DNA from: Actinomadura xylanilytica
GTDB lineage: Bacteria > Actinomycetota > Actinomycetes > Streptosporangiales > Streptosporangiaceae
Length of the DNA stretch: 64,000 nucleotides
Assembly (NCBI RefSeq): GCF_030283145.1
Contig: NZ_JASNWE010000003.1
Coordinates: 1,294,701 to 1,358,700, forward strand
Direction of reading: 5' to 3'
In this document: one piece after another, positions 25,392 through 35,818 of the stretch
How the letters are laid out: each line of letters opens with the position of its first letter
How positions within the stretch are numbered: the stretch's first letter is position 1
Program-made: the position numbers and the translations under genes
The notes under the pieces: model-generated
What the model was told of the DNA's origin: nothing
The model's database searches: none
What the model saw: only the letters and a program-made list of their open reading frames with translations

Positions 25392-26699
25392 ATGCAGGAT
25401 GGCCGAGCTCTGCTGGATGCGATCGCCAGGGGAGATTCCGCGGCGCTCACTCGCCTCTTCGAGAGTGGCGTTGACCCCGGCGCTACCGACGGGGACCGCT
25501 GCCCGATCGTCCTGCATGCGGCGGACACGGGCGAGATCGAGCTGGTGCGGCCGTTCCTGGACTGCGGCCTTCCGGTCGACGCGGAGGACGACGTCCTGGG
25601 GACGACTCCGCTCAGCGCCGCCGTCAGGATCGGGCGCCTTCCGCTGGTGGAGTTCCTGATCACACGGGGCGCGGATGTCAACCGCAGCGAGCGCGGTGAG
25701 GTGGAGACCGGAACCGTGCTGACCCACGCGTGCCTGCTGACTGGGTCGGCCGCGCTCGTGTCGATGCTGCTCCGCGCGGGCGCCGATCCCGATCTGCCGC
25801 GCCCGGACGGCTGGACGCCCATGATGTGCGCGGCCCATAGAGGGAGCATCGAGGTCGTGCGAGCGCTTCTGGCCGCCGGCGCGAGCGTGCTCCCGTCCGT
25901 CGACGAGGGCAAAGTGAACGCGCTCAGCCTTGCCGAACGCCGGGGACACGACGGCACCGCCCAGTTGTTGCGCGACCATGGAGCGACCAGCCATCGGGCT
26001 GACCGGCTCGCCCGATCGACGTCCGACATCGCCGCCTGGCTCGCCGAGCACGCACGTCCCGCGCACAAGGAGTCGATCACCCGTCATGGCCCTCCCGACC
26101 CCGAGGACGTAGCGGAGCTCGACGCGTGCGCGGCGTCGTTGACCGAGACCGTGTCAGACATCGCCGGCTGGCTCGCCGAGCACGCGCGTCCCGCGTACGC
26201 GCGGTTGGCCGCCGCCCGTGGCGCCGCCGACCCGGCGGCCGTGGCCGACCTCGAAGCCGCGATCGGAGAGCGTCTCCCGGACGAGTTCCGGGCGTACCTG
26301 CGGCTGTTCGGCGATTCCGGCGGGCTGGACATTTTCGAATACGCGGGGCTGTCGGTCAAAGACATGCTGGGCACATGGCGGTCCCTTGAAAGTCTTCGTG
26401 AAGACGGAACATTCGACGGCTGGGCCCCGGTCGAACTGGATCCGGACGACCCGTACCTCCGGTACACGTGGTGGCATCCGGGATGGATCCCCTTCGCCGC
26501 GGACGGCGGCGGCAACCTGTGGTGCATCGATCTCGCACCGGCGGCGCGCGGCGCTCGAGGCCAGCTCTTCTCGTGGGAGATCCACGGGGGCCCAAGCGGT
26601 CTGAAGGCCTGGTACTTCGATGACTACCTGCATAACTATCGCGACGAGCTGCTCAGTGGCCGATACGTCTACGACAGTGACAGCGGCACCTTCGACTGA
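25392..26699 (+). CDS. Ankyrin-repeat protein fused to a SUKH (SMI1/KNR4) domain
   Basis: This encodes 435 residues from ATG 25392 (AGAAGG nine bases upstream). Residues 1-205 hold about five or six ankyrin repeats, such as LVEFLITRGADVNRS, LVSMLLRAGADPDLP and VVRALLAAGASVLPS. Residues ~255-435 form a SUKH-1 domain (IGERLPDEFRAYLRLFGDSG, WIPFAADGGGNLWCIDL, FSWEIHGGPSGL). The 15-residue start SDIAxWLAEHARPAx appears twice, at residues ~212 and ~256, the first copy being an incomplete SUKH start. SUKH proteins are common immunity proteins of polymorphic toxins, and ankyrin proteins also serve as such. No toxin gene is adjacent. Confidence 0.85.
   Translation: MQDGRALLDAIARGDSAALTRLFESGVDPGATDGDRCPIVLHAADTGEIELVRPFLDCGLPVDAEDDVLGTTPLSAAVRIGRLPLVEFLITRGADVNRSERGEVETGTVLTHACLLTGSAALVSMLLRAGADPDLPRPDGWTPMMCAAHRGSIEVVRALLAAGASVLPSVDEGKVNALSLAERRGHDGTAQLLRDHGATSHRADRLARSTSDIAAWLAEHARPAHKESITRHGPPDPEDVAELDACAASLTETVSDIAGWLAEHARPAYARLAAARGAADPAAVADLEAAIGERLPDEFRAYLRLFGDSGGLDIFEYAGLSVKDMLGTWRSLESLREDGTFDGWAPVELDPDDPYLRYTWWHPGWIPFAADGGGNLWCIDLAPAARGARGQLFSWEIHGGPSGLKAWYFDDYLHNYRDELLSGRYVYDSDSGTFD
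26022..26199. repeat. 132-bp-period duplication inside the ankyrin-SUKH gene
   Basis: About 45 bases starting at 26022 recur nearly identically at 26154 (GACATCGCCGsCTGGCTC...). The period of 132 bases, or 44 codons, keeps the frame. It duplicates the N-terminal start of the SUKH domain. Confidence 0.75.
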
Positions 26700-26776
26700 T
26701 GGCGTCGCACACGCGGCGAGGTGTCCCCTCGGCAGGCGCTGGAACAGTTCCCGGGCGGCCGTTCGCCTAAGCAGAA

Positions 26777-26804
26777 GGGGGAGTCGATAGAAATCGACTC
26801 CCCC
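26777..26804. terminator. Strong bidirectional terminator between SUKH gene and nrdJ
   Basis: A perfect 12-bp stem (GGGGGAGTCGAT at 26777-26788, ATCGACTCCCCC at 26793-26804) has an AGAA loop and is followed on the plus strand by a T-run at 26811-26814. It separates convergent genes. Confidence 0.85.
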
Positions 26805-26871
26805 TCCGACTTTTCATCTCAGTCGCATCCGGTCAAGAACAATGCCGCGTCGGATGCGACTCCGCGCTGCT

Positions 26872-29706
26872 TCAGCTGCAACCGCTGGTGGAGCCGCAGC
26901 CCTCGCAGACGTAGCAGCTTCCCGCAGGGCGCATCTTCGTGCCGCAGGTCAGGCAGAGCGGCGCGTCGGCGGTGCGGCCCTGGCGGCTCTCGATGACCTC
27001 CGTCGAGGAGCGCGGCTCGGCCGCCGGGGCCTCGGACCGGGCCGCCCGCGGCTCGGCGGCGCGCCGGGTGATCTCGGCCGACTGGGCCAGCGTCTCGTGC
27101 TCGATCTCGTCCTCGGCGTGCAGCGCCGCCGGGTCCTTCCCCTCGGCCTGGAGCGCGCGCTCTCCGGCGGTGAAGATGCCGAGCTCGGCGCGCACCTCGT
27201 AGGGCAGGTGGTCCAGGGCCAGCCGGCGGAAGATGTAGTCCATCATCGACGTGGCCATGCGGATGTCGGGGTCGTCGGTCATCCCGGCCGGCTCGAACCG
27301 CAGGTTGGTGAACTTCTCCACCCAGGTCTCCAGCGGCACCCCGTACTGGAGGCTGATGGAGATCGCCATGGAGAACGCGTCCATCACGCCGGCCAGGGTC
27401 GAGCCCTGCTTGCCGAGCTTGAGGAACACCTCGCCGAGGCCGTCGTCGGGGTAGGACGAGGCGGTCATGTAGCCCTCGGCGCCCGCGACGGAGAAGCGGG
27501 TGACGGTGGCCGGGCGCTGCTTGGGCAGGCGCTTGCGGACGGGGCGGGTCGCCACCTCGGCCGGGACGGCCTCCGGCTCGGCCGCCTCCTTCTTGCCCGC
27601 GGCCGACAGCGGCTGGCCGACCTTGCAGTTGTCGCGGTAGATCGCCAGGGCCTTCAGGCCGAGCTTCCAGCCCTCGAAGTACACCTTCTCGATGTCCTCG
27701 ACGGCGGCCTGCTCGGGCATGTTGACGGTCTTGGAGATCGCGCCGGACAGGAACGGCTGGACCGCCGCCATCATCCGGACGTGCCCCATCGGGCTGATCG
27801 CCCGCTCGCCCATCGCGCAGTCGAACACCTCGTAGTGCTCGGGGCGCAGCCCCGGCGCGTCCACGACGTGGCCGTTCTCGGCGATGAACTCGACGATCGC
27901 CTCGATCTGCTCCTGCTGGTAGCCGAGCATCTCCAGGGCCCGCGGCACCGTGAGGTTGACGATCTGCATGGAGCCGCCGCCGACCAGCTTCTTGAACTTC
28001 ACTAGCGCCAGGTCGGGCTCGATGCCGGTGGTGTCGCAGTCCATCATCAGCCCGATGGTGCCGGTCGGCGCGAGCAGCGACGCCTGGGCGTTGCGGTAAC
28101 CGTGCTTCTCACCGGCCTTCAGGCAGTCCTGCCACTCCTTGGACGCGGCGGCGAGGACGGCCTTGTCCATCGCCGCGAACGTGCGGACCTCGTCGTTGGC
28201 GGCGGCGTGCTTGCGCATGACCCGCTTGTGCGCGTCGGCGTTGCGCGCGTACCCCGCGTACGGGCCGACCACGCCGGACAGCTCGGCGGACCGCCGGTAG
28301 GCGACACCGGTCATCAGCGAGGTGATCGCGGCGGCGAGCGCCCGGCCGCCCTCGGAGTCGTAGGCGTGCCCGGTGGCCATCAGCAGCGCGCCGAGGTTGG
28401 CGTAGCCGATGCCGAGCTGCCGGTAGTCGCGGGTGGTCTCGGCGATCTTCTCGGTCGGGAAGTCGGCGAACGAGATCGAGGCGTCCATCGCCGTGATGAT
28501 CAGCTCGGTGAGCTGGACGAACCTGGTGACGTCGAAGGTGCCGTCCGGGCCGAGGAACTTCAGCAGGTTGATGCTGGCCAGGTTGCAGGAGGAGTTGTCG
28601 AGCGACATGTACTCCGAGCACGGGTTGCTGGCGGTGATCCGGCCCGACTCGGGGTTGGTGTGCCAGTCGTTGATCGTGTCGTCGTACTGGATGCCCGGGT
28701 CGGCGCACCCCCACGCCGCCTTGGCCATGAGCCGGAACAGCTCCTTGGCCTTGATGGTCTCGACGGGCGTCCCGTCGAGGCGGGCGCGCAGCGCGAAGTC
28801 GCCGTCGGCCTCCACCGCGTGCATGAACTCGTCGGACACCCGGACCGAGTTGTTGGCGTTCTGGTACTGGACGCTGGCGATGTCCCGACCGCCGAGGTCC
28901 ATGTCGAACCCGGCGTCCCGCAGCGCGCGGATCTTCTCCTCCTCGCGCGCCTTGGTCTCGATGAACTCGGCCACGTCCGGGTGGTCCACGTCGAGCACGA
29001 CCATCTTGGCCGCGCGCCGGGTGGCGCCGCCGGACTTGATCGTCCCGGCGGACGCGTCGGCGCCGCGCATGAACGACACCGGGCCGCTCGCGGTGCCGCC
29101 GGACGACAGCAGCTCCTTGGAGGACCGGATCCGGGACAGGTTCAGGCCGGCGCCCGAGCCGCCCTTGAAGATGACCCCCTCCTCCTTGTACCAGTCCAGG
29201 ATCGACTCCATCGTGTCGTCGACCGACAGGATGAAGCACGCCGACACCTGCTGGGGGGACCGGGTCCCGACGTTGAACCACACCGGCGAGTTGAAGCTGA
29301 ACATCTGGTGGACCAGCGCGTGCTTCAGCTCGTGGTCGAAGATCTCGGCGTCGGCCTCGGACGCGAAGTACCCGTGCTCCAGGGCGGTGTCGACGTACAT
29401 CTTCACGACCCGGTCGACGAGCTGCTTGAGGCTCCACTCCCGCACCGGGGTGCCGACCGCGCCCCGGAAGTACTTGGAGGTCACGATGTTGGCCGCGTTC
29501 AGCGACCAGAAGTCGGGGAACTCCACCCCGCGCTGCTCGAAGTTGACCGAGCCGTCGCGCCAGTTGGTCATGACGACGTCACGGCGTTCCCAGCGGATCT
29601 CGTCGTACGGATGCACGCCGGGCGTGGTGAAGATGCGCTCGACCTTCAACCCCTTGCGACCCCCCTTGCCGCGCCGGGCCGCCGAGCCGCTCACCGTTTC
29701 CGTCAT
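26872..29706 (-). CDS. nrdJ: Vitamin B12-dependent (class II) ribonucleotide reductase
   Basis: NrdJ makes deoxyribonucleotides using adenosylcobalamin and needs no oxygen. The protein is 944 residues from ATG 29706, with GGAGGGGG upstream; the longer frame to 29796 is not supported. Blocks include GVEFPDFWSLNAANIVTSKY, SACFILSVDDTMESILDW, the catalytic loop NPCSEYMSLDNSSCNLASIN and MMDCDTTGIEPDLALVKF. The C-terminal tail CLTCGTKMRPAGSCYVCEGC is a zinc-ribbon-like redox tail typical of actinobacterial NrdJ. It follows nrdR by 132 bases in the same direction, forming an nrdRJ operon under NrdR control. No cobalamin riboswitch was seen upstream of either gene. Confidence 0.97.
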   Translation of the reverse strand: MTETVSGSAARRGKGGRKGLKVERIFTTPGVHPYDEIRWERRDVVMTNWRDGSVNFEQRGVEFPDFWSLNAANIVTSKYFRGAVGTPVREWSLKQLVDRVVKMYVDTALEHGYFASEADAEIFDHELKHALVHQMFSFNSPVWFNVGTRSPQQVSACFILSVDDTMESILDWYKEEGVIFKGGSGAGLNLSRIRSSKELLSSGGTASGPVSFMRGADASAGTIKSGGATRRAAKMVVLDVDHPDVAEFIETKAREEEKIRALRDAGFDMDLGGRDIASVQYQNANNSVRVSDEFMHAVEADGDFALRARLDGTPVETIKAKELFRLMAKAAWGCADPGIQYDDTINDWHTNPESGRITASNPCSEYMSLDNSSCNLASINLLKFLGPDGTFDVTRFVQLTELIITAMDASISFADFPTEKIAETTRDYRQLGIGYANLGALLMATGHAYDSEGGRALAAAITSLMTGVAYRRSAELSGVVGPYAGYARNADAHKRVMRKHAAANDEVRTFAAMDKAVLAAASKEWQDCLKAGEKHGYRNAQASLLAPTGTIGLMMDCDTTGIEPDLALVKFKKLVGGGSMQIVNLTVPRALEMLGYQQEQIEAIVEFIAENGHVVDAPGLRPEHYEVFDCAMGERAISPMGHVRMMAAVQPFLSGAISKTVNMPEQAAVEDIEKVYFEGWKLGLKALAIYRDNCKVGQPLSAAGKKEAAEPEAVPAEVATRPVRKRLPKQRPATVTRFSVAGAEGYMTASSYPDDGLGEVFLKLGKQGSTLAGVMDAFSMAISISLQYGVPLETWVEKFTNLRFEPAGMTDDPDIRMATSMMDYIFRRLALDHLPYEVRAELGIFTAGERALQAEGKDPAALHAEDEIEHETLAQSAEITRRAAEPRAARSEAPAAEPRSSTEVIESRQGRTADAPLCLTCGTKMRPAGSCYVCEGCGSTSGCS

Positions 29707-29838
29707 GGTCTTCCCCCTCCGGGCCCTCCCGCCGGGCCCTGTCCAGGAACAACTCCGCCCGCCGCCCGGGTCATCCCGGTCGCGGGCGCTTCTCAAGTGC
29801 TGTCGTCGTGCTGATGTGCCGTTGTGTCGGATCCGCCC

Positions 29839-30312
29839 CTACCGGGACGGGCCAGGCTCCCCCGAGGAACCGGCCGTCCGCAGGGACTCGATCTCCTTGG
29901 CGAAGTCGTCGAGCGACTCGAAGCTCCGGTAGACCGAGGCGAATCGCAGATAGGCGACCTCGTCGAGCTCGCCGAGCGGCCCGAGGATCGCGAGGCCGAC
30001 CTCATGCGAGGGGACCTCCGCCGCTCCGGCCGCCCGGAGCGCCTCCTCGACCCGCTGACCGAGCTTGGCCAGCGCATCCTCGTCGACCGGGCGGCCCTGA
30101 CAGGCCCTGCGCACCCCGGCGATGATCTTTTCTCTGGAGAACGGCTCGGTGACCCCGCTGCGCTTGGCCACCATCAGGAGCACGTTCTCCTGCGTCGTGA
30201 ACCGCTTGCCGCACTCCGGGCACGAGCGGCGGCGCCTGATGGCCCCGCCGTCGTCGGTGGAACGGCTGTCGATCACTTTGGTGTCAGGGTTGCGGCAGAA
30301 CGGGCAGTGCAC
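29839..30312 (-). CDS. nrdR: Transcriptional repressor NrdR
   Basis: NrdR senses ATP/dATP and represses ribonucleotide reductase genes. The protein is 157 residues from ATG 30312. The N-terminal zinc ribbon is MHCPFCRNPDTKVIDSR with CPECGKRFTT as the second Cys pair, followed by the ATP-cone (SGVTEPFSREKIIAGVRRAC and EVGLAILGPLGELDEVAYLR). It is the first gene of the nrdRJ operon and likely represses its own promoter through two boxes at 30371-30417. Confidence 0.97.
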   Translation of the reverse strand: MHCPFCRNPDTKVIDSRSTDDGGAIRRRRSCPECGKRFTTQENVLLMVAKRSGVTEPFSREKIIAGVRRACQGRPVDEDALAKLGQRVEEALRAAGAAEVPSHEVGLAILGPLGELDEVAYLRFASVYRSFESLDDFAKEIESLRTAGSSGEPGPSR

Positions 30313-30614
30313 GCGTTCCCTCCTCCCCTGACCCTTTACCCGGTCACACGGTCAGGACAGCGCCACAAGAACACAACTTGTGGTTAATGACATCCGTGTG
30401 ACTACTAGATGTTGTGGTCAACCGTAAGGGGCCGGAGGGGGCTTCGCAACCTGGAACGGGAGCCTCCCGCGTAGACCCTGGTCACATCGAGCCTTACGGG
30501 CCCCACCCCGGGCGTGTCGCGCCCGCACGGTCACTCTGAGCTGCGACTTCGTCGTTCTCCGCAGGTCAGCGAAGGTCATCGCGAGGGTGCCCGCAGGGCC
30601 GCCCCGGCGGGCGC
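30313..30614. other. Intergenic region upstream of nrdR
   Basis: These 302 bases hold the nrdR promoter and NrdR boxes at the left side. I see no gene in 30430-30614, only short frames overlapping the end of the LysM gene. Confidence 0.5.
30371..30417 (-). promoter_or_regulatory. Paired NrdR boxes upstream of nrdRJ
   Basis: Two imperfect 16-base palindromes start at 30371 (ACACAACTTGTGGTTA) and 30402 (CTACTAGATGTTGTGG), exactly 31 bases apart. Known NrdR sites are pairs of ACAC-w-ATAT-w-GTGT-like boxes about three helical turns apart. The match is partial, but the position and spacing are right. Confidence 0.65.
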
Positions 30615-31169
30615 TCAGCGCTCCGGCAGGCGGAGCTCCTGGCCGGGCTGGACGAAGGCGTCGGACAGGCCGTTCAGGTCCATGACGCGTTGCACGATCA
30701 CGCGCGGATCGGCACCGGAGTCGACGCCGACCGCGATCTCCCACAGAGAGTCGCCGGGCTCGACCACGACGGTGCGGACGCCCTCGCTCGCCGCGACGAC
30801 ACCGCCCTCCGCCGCGGACGCGTCCCCGGAACCGGCCCTGGCCTCCCGGCCGACGGTCAGCCACAGCGCCACGAGCAGAACGGCCGCCGCGAACGTCACC
30901 AGCACCACGCGCCCCCGCCGCGTGAGCCGGATCGGCTGCCGCCCCGGCGCCACCCTCCGTGGCCCCGCCCCCTGCCGCTCGGCCCCACGCGACCCCGCCG
31001 CGCGCGGCCCCGCCCTTCTCGACGGCGTCCCCCGTCGCGCCGTCGCCTCACCGGAGCGGACAAGTCTCAGCCGCCTGTCGGCCCCCGCCCGTCCCGCACC
31101 GCCCGCTTTCAGGTCCCCCGACCCCGGACCACCCCGCACCGCGTCCCCCCGGTGGAGCGAACCCGCCAT
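30615..31169 (-). CDS. LysM-domain membrane protein, SOS-linked cell-division regulator-like (ChiZ/DivS/YneA type)
   Basis: This encodes 184 residues from ATG 31169 with GAGGAGG upstream. An Arg/Gly-rich cytoplasmic N-terminus of ~85 residues precedes one membrane helix (VVLVTFAAAVLLVALWL) and an outside LysM domain (VVVEPGDSLWEIAVGVDSGA, VMDLNGLSDAFVQPGQEL). A gene of this build read away from lexA and next to nrdR is conserved in actinobacteria; in Mycobacterium the equivalents are Rv2719c, Rv2720 and Rv2718c, where the protein slows division after DNA damage. The shared SOS boxes support the same role here. Confidence 0.85.
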   Translation of the reverse strand: MAGSLHRGDAVRGGPGSGDLKAGGAGRAGADRRLRLVRSGEATARRGTPSRRAGPRAAGSRGAERQGAGPRRVAPGRQPIRLTRRGRVVLVTFAAAVLLVALWLTVGREARAGSGDASAAEGGVVAASEGVRTVVVEPGDSLWEIAVGVDSGADPRVIVQRVMDLNGLSDAFVQPGQELRLPER

Positions 31170-31206
31170 CCCGGCCTCCTCACGGTCAGCCGCCGATCGT
31201 TGATCT

Positions 31207-31294
31207 TCGAACTAACTTTCGATCGAACGTCTGTACGATGTTCTACCGCAGCCCAGCCCCGAAACGCGAGCACCTTCTTCGAACAATTGTTTGA
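31207..31294. promoter_or_regulatory. lexA: Three LexA (SOS) boxes between the LysM gene and lexA
   Basis: Sites fitting TCGAAC-N4-GTTCGA with one mismatch each occur at 31207-31222 (TCGAACTAACTTTCGA), 31223-31238 (TCGAACGTCTGTACGA) and 31279-31294 (TCGAACAATTGTTTGA). The first two abut end to end. They can serve both divergent promoters. Confidence 0.85.
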
Positions 31295-31366
31295 TCATCC
31301 AGCCCGGACGCGATAACGTTCCATGACAAGGAGTGACGGATCGAAGCGCCCAGGAGGCGACCAGCG

Positions 31367-32065
31367 ATGAGCAAGGTCCGGGAAACGCCCGACGGCCCCG
31401 GTGACGAAGGCGGCCTGACCCAGCGGCAGCGCATGGTGCTCGAGGTGATCCGCGACTCGGTCCAGCGCCGCGGTTACCCTCCGTCCATGCGGGAGATCGG
31501 CGAGGCGGTCGGACTGACCAGCACCTCCAGCGTGTCGCACCAGCTCCGGGCGTTGCAGCGCAAGGGCTTCCTGCGGCGCGACCCCAACCGGCCGCGCGCG
31601 GTCGAGGTACGGGTGCCGGGCGCCACCCCGGTGCGCACCGAGCCCGACTCCTACGAGGTCGCCAACGGACAGGAGGCCTCGACCCGGCCCGCGCCCGCGT
31701 ACGTGCCGCTGGTCGGCCGGATCGCCGCCGGTGGCCCGATCCTGGCCGAGGAGGCCGTCGAGGACGTGTTCACCCTGCCCAAGCAGCTGGTCGGCGAGGG
31801 CACCCACTTCCTGCTGAAGGTCAGCGGCGACTCGATGATCGAGGCCGCCATCGCCGACGGCGACTGGGTGGTCGTCCGACAGCAGCCGGTCGCCGAGCAG
31901 GGCGACATCGTCGCCGCCATGATCGACGGCGAGGCCACGGTGAAGACGTTCAAGCGCAAGGACGGGCACATCTGGCTGATGCCCCAGAACTCCGCCTACG
32001 AGCCCATCCCGGGCGACGAGGCGTCGGTGCTCGGCCGGGTCGTGGCGGTCCTCCGCAAGATGTGA
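31367..32065 (+). CDS. lexA: LexA SOS repressor / autoprotease
   Basis: This encodes 232 residues from ATG 31367 with GGAGG ten bases upstream. The DNA-binding start is LTQRQRMVLEVIRDSVQRRG, then PPSMREIGEAVGLTSTSSVS. The cleavage site is the Ala-Gly in GRIAAGGPI. The catalytic Ser lies in KVSGDSMIEAAIADGDWVVV and the catalytic Lys in GEATVKTFKRK. It controls itself and the divergent LysM gene. The gene is complete and typical of actinobacteria. Confidence 0.98.
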   Translation: MSKVRETPDGPGDEGGLTQRQRMVLEVIRDSVQRRGYPPSMREIGEAVGLTSTSSVSHQLRALQRKGFLRRDPNRPRAVEVRVPGATPVRTEPDSYEVANGQEASTRPAPAYVPLVGRIAAGGPILAEEAVEDVFTLPKQLVGEGTHFLLKVSGDSMIEAAIADGDWVVVRQQPVAEQGDIVAAMIDGEATVKTFKRKDGHIWLMPQNSAYEPIPGDEASVLGRVVAVLRKM

Positions 32066-32124
32066 CGCGGCACGGCGCCCCCCGGCCCCGAGACCGGAGG
32101 GACCCCGCGCCGAGACGGCAGAAC

Positions 32125-32157
32125 GGAAGCGGCCCGGGATTTCCCGAGGCCGCTTCC
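32125..32157. terminator. Terminator between lexA and leuS
   Basis: A perfect 10-bp stem (GGAAGCGGCC / GGCCGCTTCC), with an inner GGG/CCC pairing and a short loop, lies between convergent genes. Confidence 0.8.
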
Positions 32158-32248
32158 GCCTTGTCCGGCCCTGGGGCCGCACGGCCGCCGTCCTCGTCCG
32201 CCGGTCGGGCGCGGGCGAAGACGGCGCGGGCGAAGACGGCGCGGGCGC

Positions 32249-34716
<2,468 letters not shown>

Positions 34717-34717
<1 letters not shown>

Positions 34718-34868
34718 GCTTACAGACTCCGGTCTTTCATCAACGGGATCGTGGGGGCCGTCCGCCGAACATGAAACGGCCCCTCTCGCAGGAGGGGCCA
34801 CCACGCTGACGCCAGTGCGTCAGCGTGGCCGGTCGGGGAGCAGCCTGGCTGGCATACATGAAGACTAG
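34717..34868 (-). promoter_or_regulatory. Structured leader upstream of leuS
   Basis: A TAGTCT -10-like element (34863-34868) precedes two hairpins. The first has a perfect 12-bp stem (34801-34812 with 34817-34828, 4-base loop). The second has an 8-bp stem (GGCCCCTC/GAGGGGCC, 34778-34799) followed on the minus strand by GTTT, as in a terminator. A 39-codon frame beginning ATGTATGCC (34858) crosses both hairpins, and a second tiny frame (ATGAAAGACC...) precedes the start. No run of Leu codons and no convincing T-box signature was found. Confidence 0.5.
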
Positions 34869-34900
34869 CGCAACCGCAAGCCTTCCCGCCGGACCGAGCG

Positions 34901-35515
34901 TCAGTGGCCCGAGGACTGCCGGGCCAGGGAGACGACCCCGGTCACCTGGACGCGGGTGAGCTCCAGATCGGTGCCGACGGCGGCGAGGGTCTCCTCCTCC
35001 GACACGCTGAGCGTCCCGTCGGCCAGGGCGATCTCGGCGGCGGCGCGCAGGATGCTCTCGCGCGCCTCGGGGGCCAGCGCGGACGAGGCGCGGGCCATCT
35101 CCGCGCGCACCTGGTCGAACGAGCGGCCCATGTCGCCGTCGAGCGCGGCCTCGTCGTAGCCGGCGTCGCCCGCCTGCCGGACGACGGTGACCGCGCGCCG
35201 CCGGGCGCCCTGGTGGGCGGGGTCGCCGGAGCGGAGCACCTGCGACACCGCCATGCGCAGCAGCATCGCGGGCATCTGGGCCAGCTCGGCGGTCGTCGGG
35301 ATCTCCAGCACAGCGGTGTTCCAGCGGCCCTTGCAGGTGTCGCACTGGACGAACTCGCCCCCCGACTTGTTGAGCGGGATGACGGGGATGAAGAAGAGGC
35401 TGAAGAAGTTGCGGCCGTAGCGCCGCCGGTACTCCCGGTCGCCGCCGCATTCCGGGCAGTGGAAGACGCCCCTGCTCAGCGTGAAGAACACCACCCGCCA
35501 GCCGAAGATGATCAA
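34901..35515 (-). CDS. Zinc-ribbon / TerB-like domain protein
   Basis: This encodes 204 residues if it starts at TTG 35515, which has AGGAAAGG nine bases upstream and directly precedes the family-typical start IIFGWRVVFFTLSRG. ATG 35548 would add 11 residues. The first ~70 residues hold a zinc ribbon (FHCPECGGDREYRRRYGRNF, then FVQCDTCKGRW). Between the Cys pairs is a hydrophobic SLFFIPVIPLNK that may contact membrane. The last ~60 residues resemble the TerB all-alpha domain (ESILRAAAEIALADGTLSVS). The function is not known; it lies upstream of leuS in the same direction. Confidence 0.8.
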   Translation of the reverse strand: MIIFGWRVVFFTLSRGVFHCPECGGDREYRRRYGRNFFSLFFIPVIPLNKSGGEFVQCDTCKGRWNTAVLEIPTTAELAQMPAMLLRMAVSQVLRSGDPAHQGARRRAVTVVRQAGDAGYDEAALDGDMGRSFDQVRAEMARASSALAPEARESILRAAAEIALADGTLSVSEEETLAAVGTDLELTRVQVTGVVSLARQSSGH

Positions 35516-35717
35516 GATTGTGCGCCTTTCCTCGTCGGGACCGGTCATCGTAACGGGCGGGACCGGTCCGCACGCGACATATCGCGGTCCGCGGAACCGG
35601 CGCAGGCCGGATCCGGCCACCGGTCCACCCGTCCACCCGGACCGGTCCGGGTCGCGCCGCACCGACGGGCGGGTTGGGCCTTGACGTGCCGGTCCCGAGC
35701 GCCGAACCTCCTAGTCA

Positions 35718-35734
35718 ATAGGAAGGTTTCCTAT
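35718..35734 (+). promoter_or_regulatory. Palindromic operator candidate upstream of the LPMO gene
   Basis: ATAGGAAGGTTTCCTAT has perfect 7-base arms around GGT in an AT-rich patch about 85 bases before the LPMO start. Such a site is a plausible repressor target for a secreted polysaccharide-degrading enzyme; the regulator is unknown. Confidence 0.6.
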
Positions 35735-35818
35735 AAGAAGGGAGGTGTCCGGAGCTCCCCCGGCTGCCGACTCCGATCAAGGTCATCCCCCGCAGACCCC
35801 CCGCAAGGAGAACCGAGT

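Noticed and set aside
29707..29838. Cobalamin riboswitch upstream of nrdJ
   Set aside because: No B12-box-like sequence is seen in the 132-base gap or upstream of nrdR.
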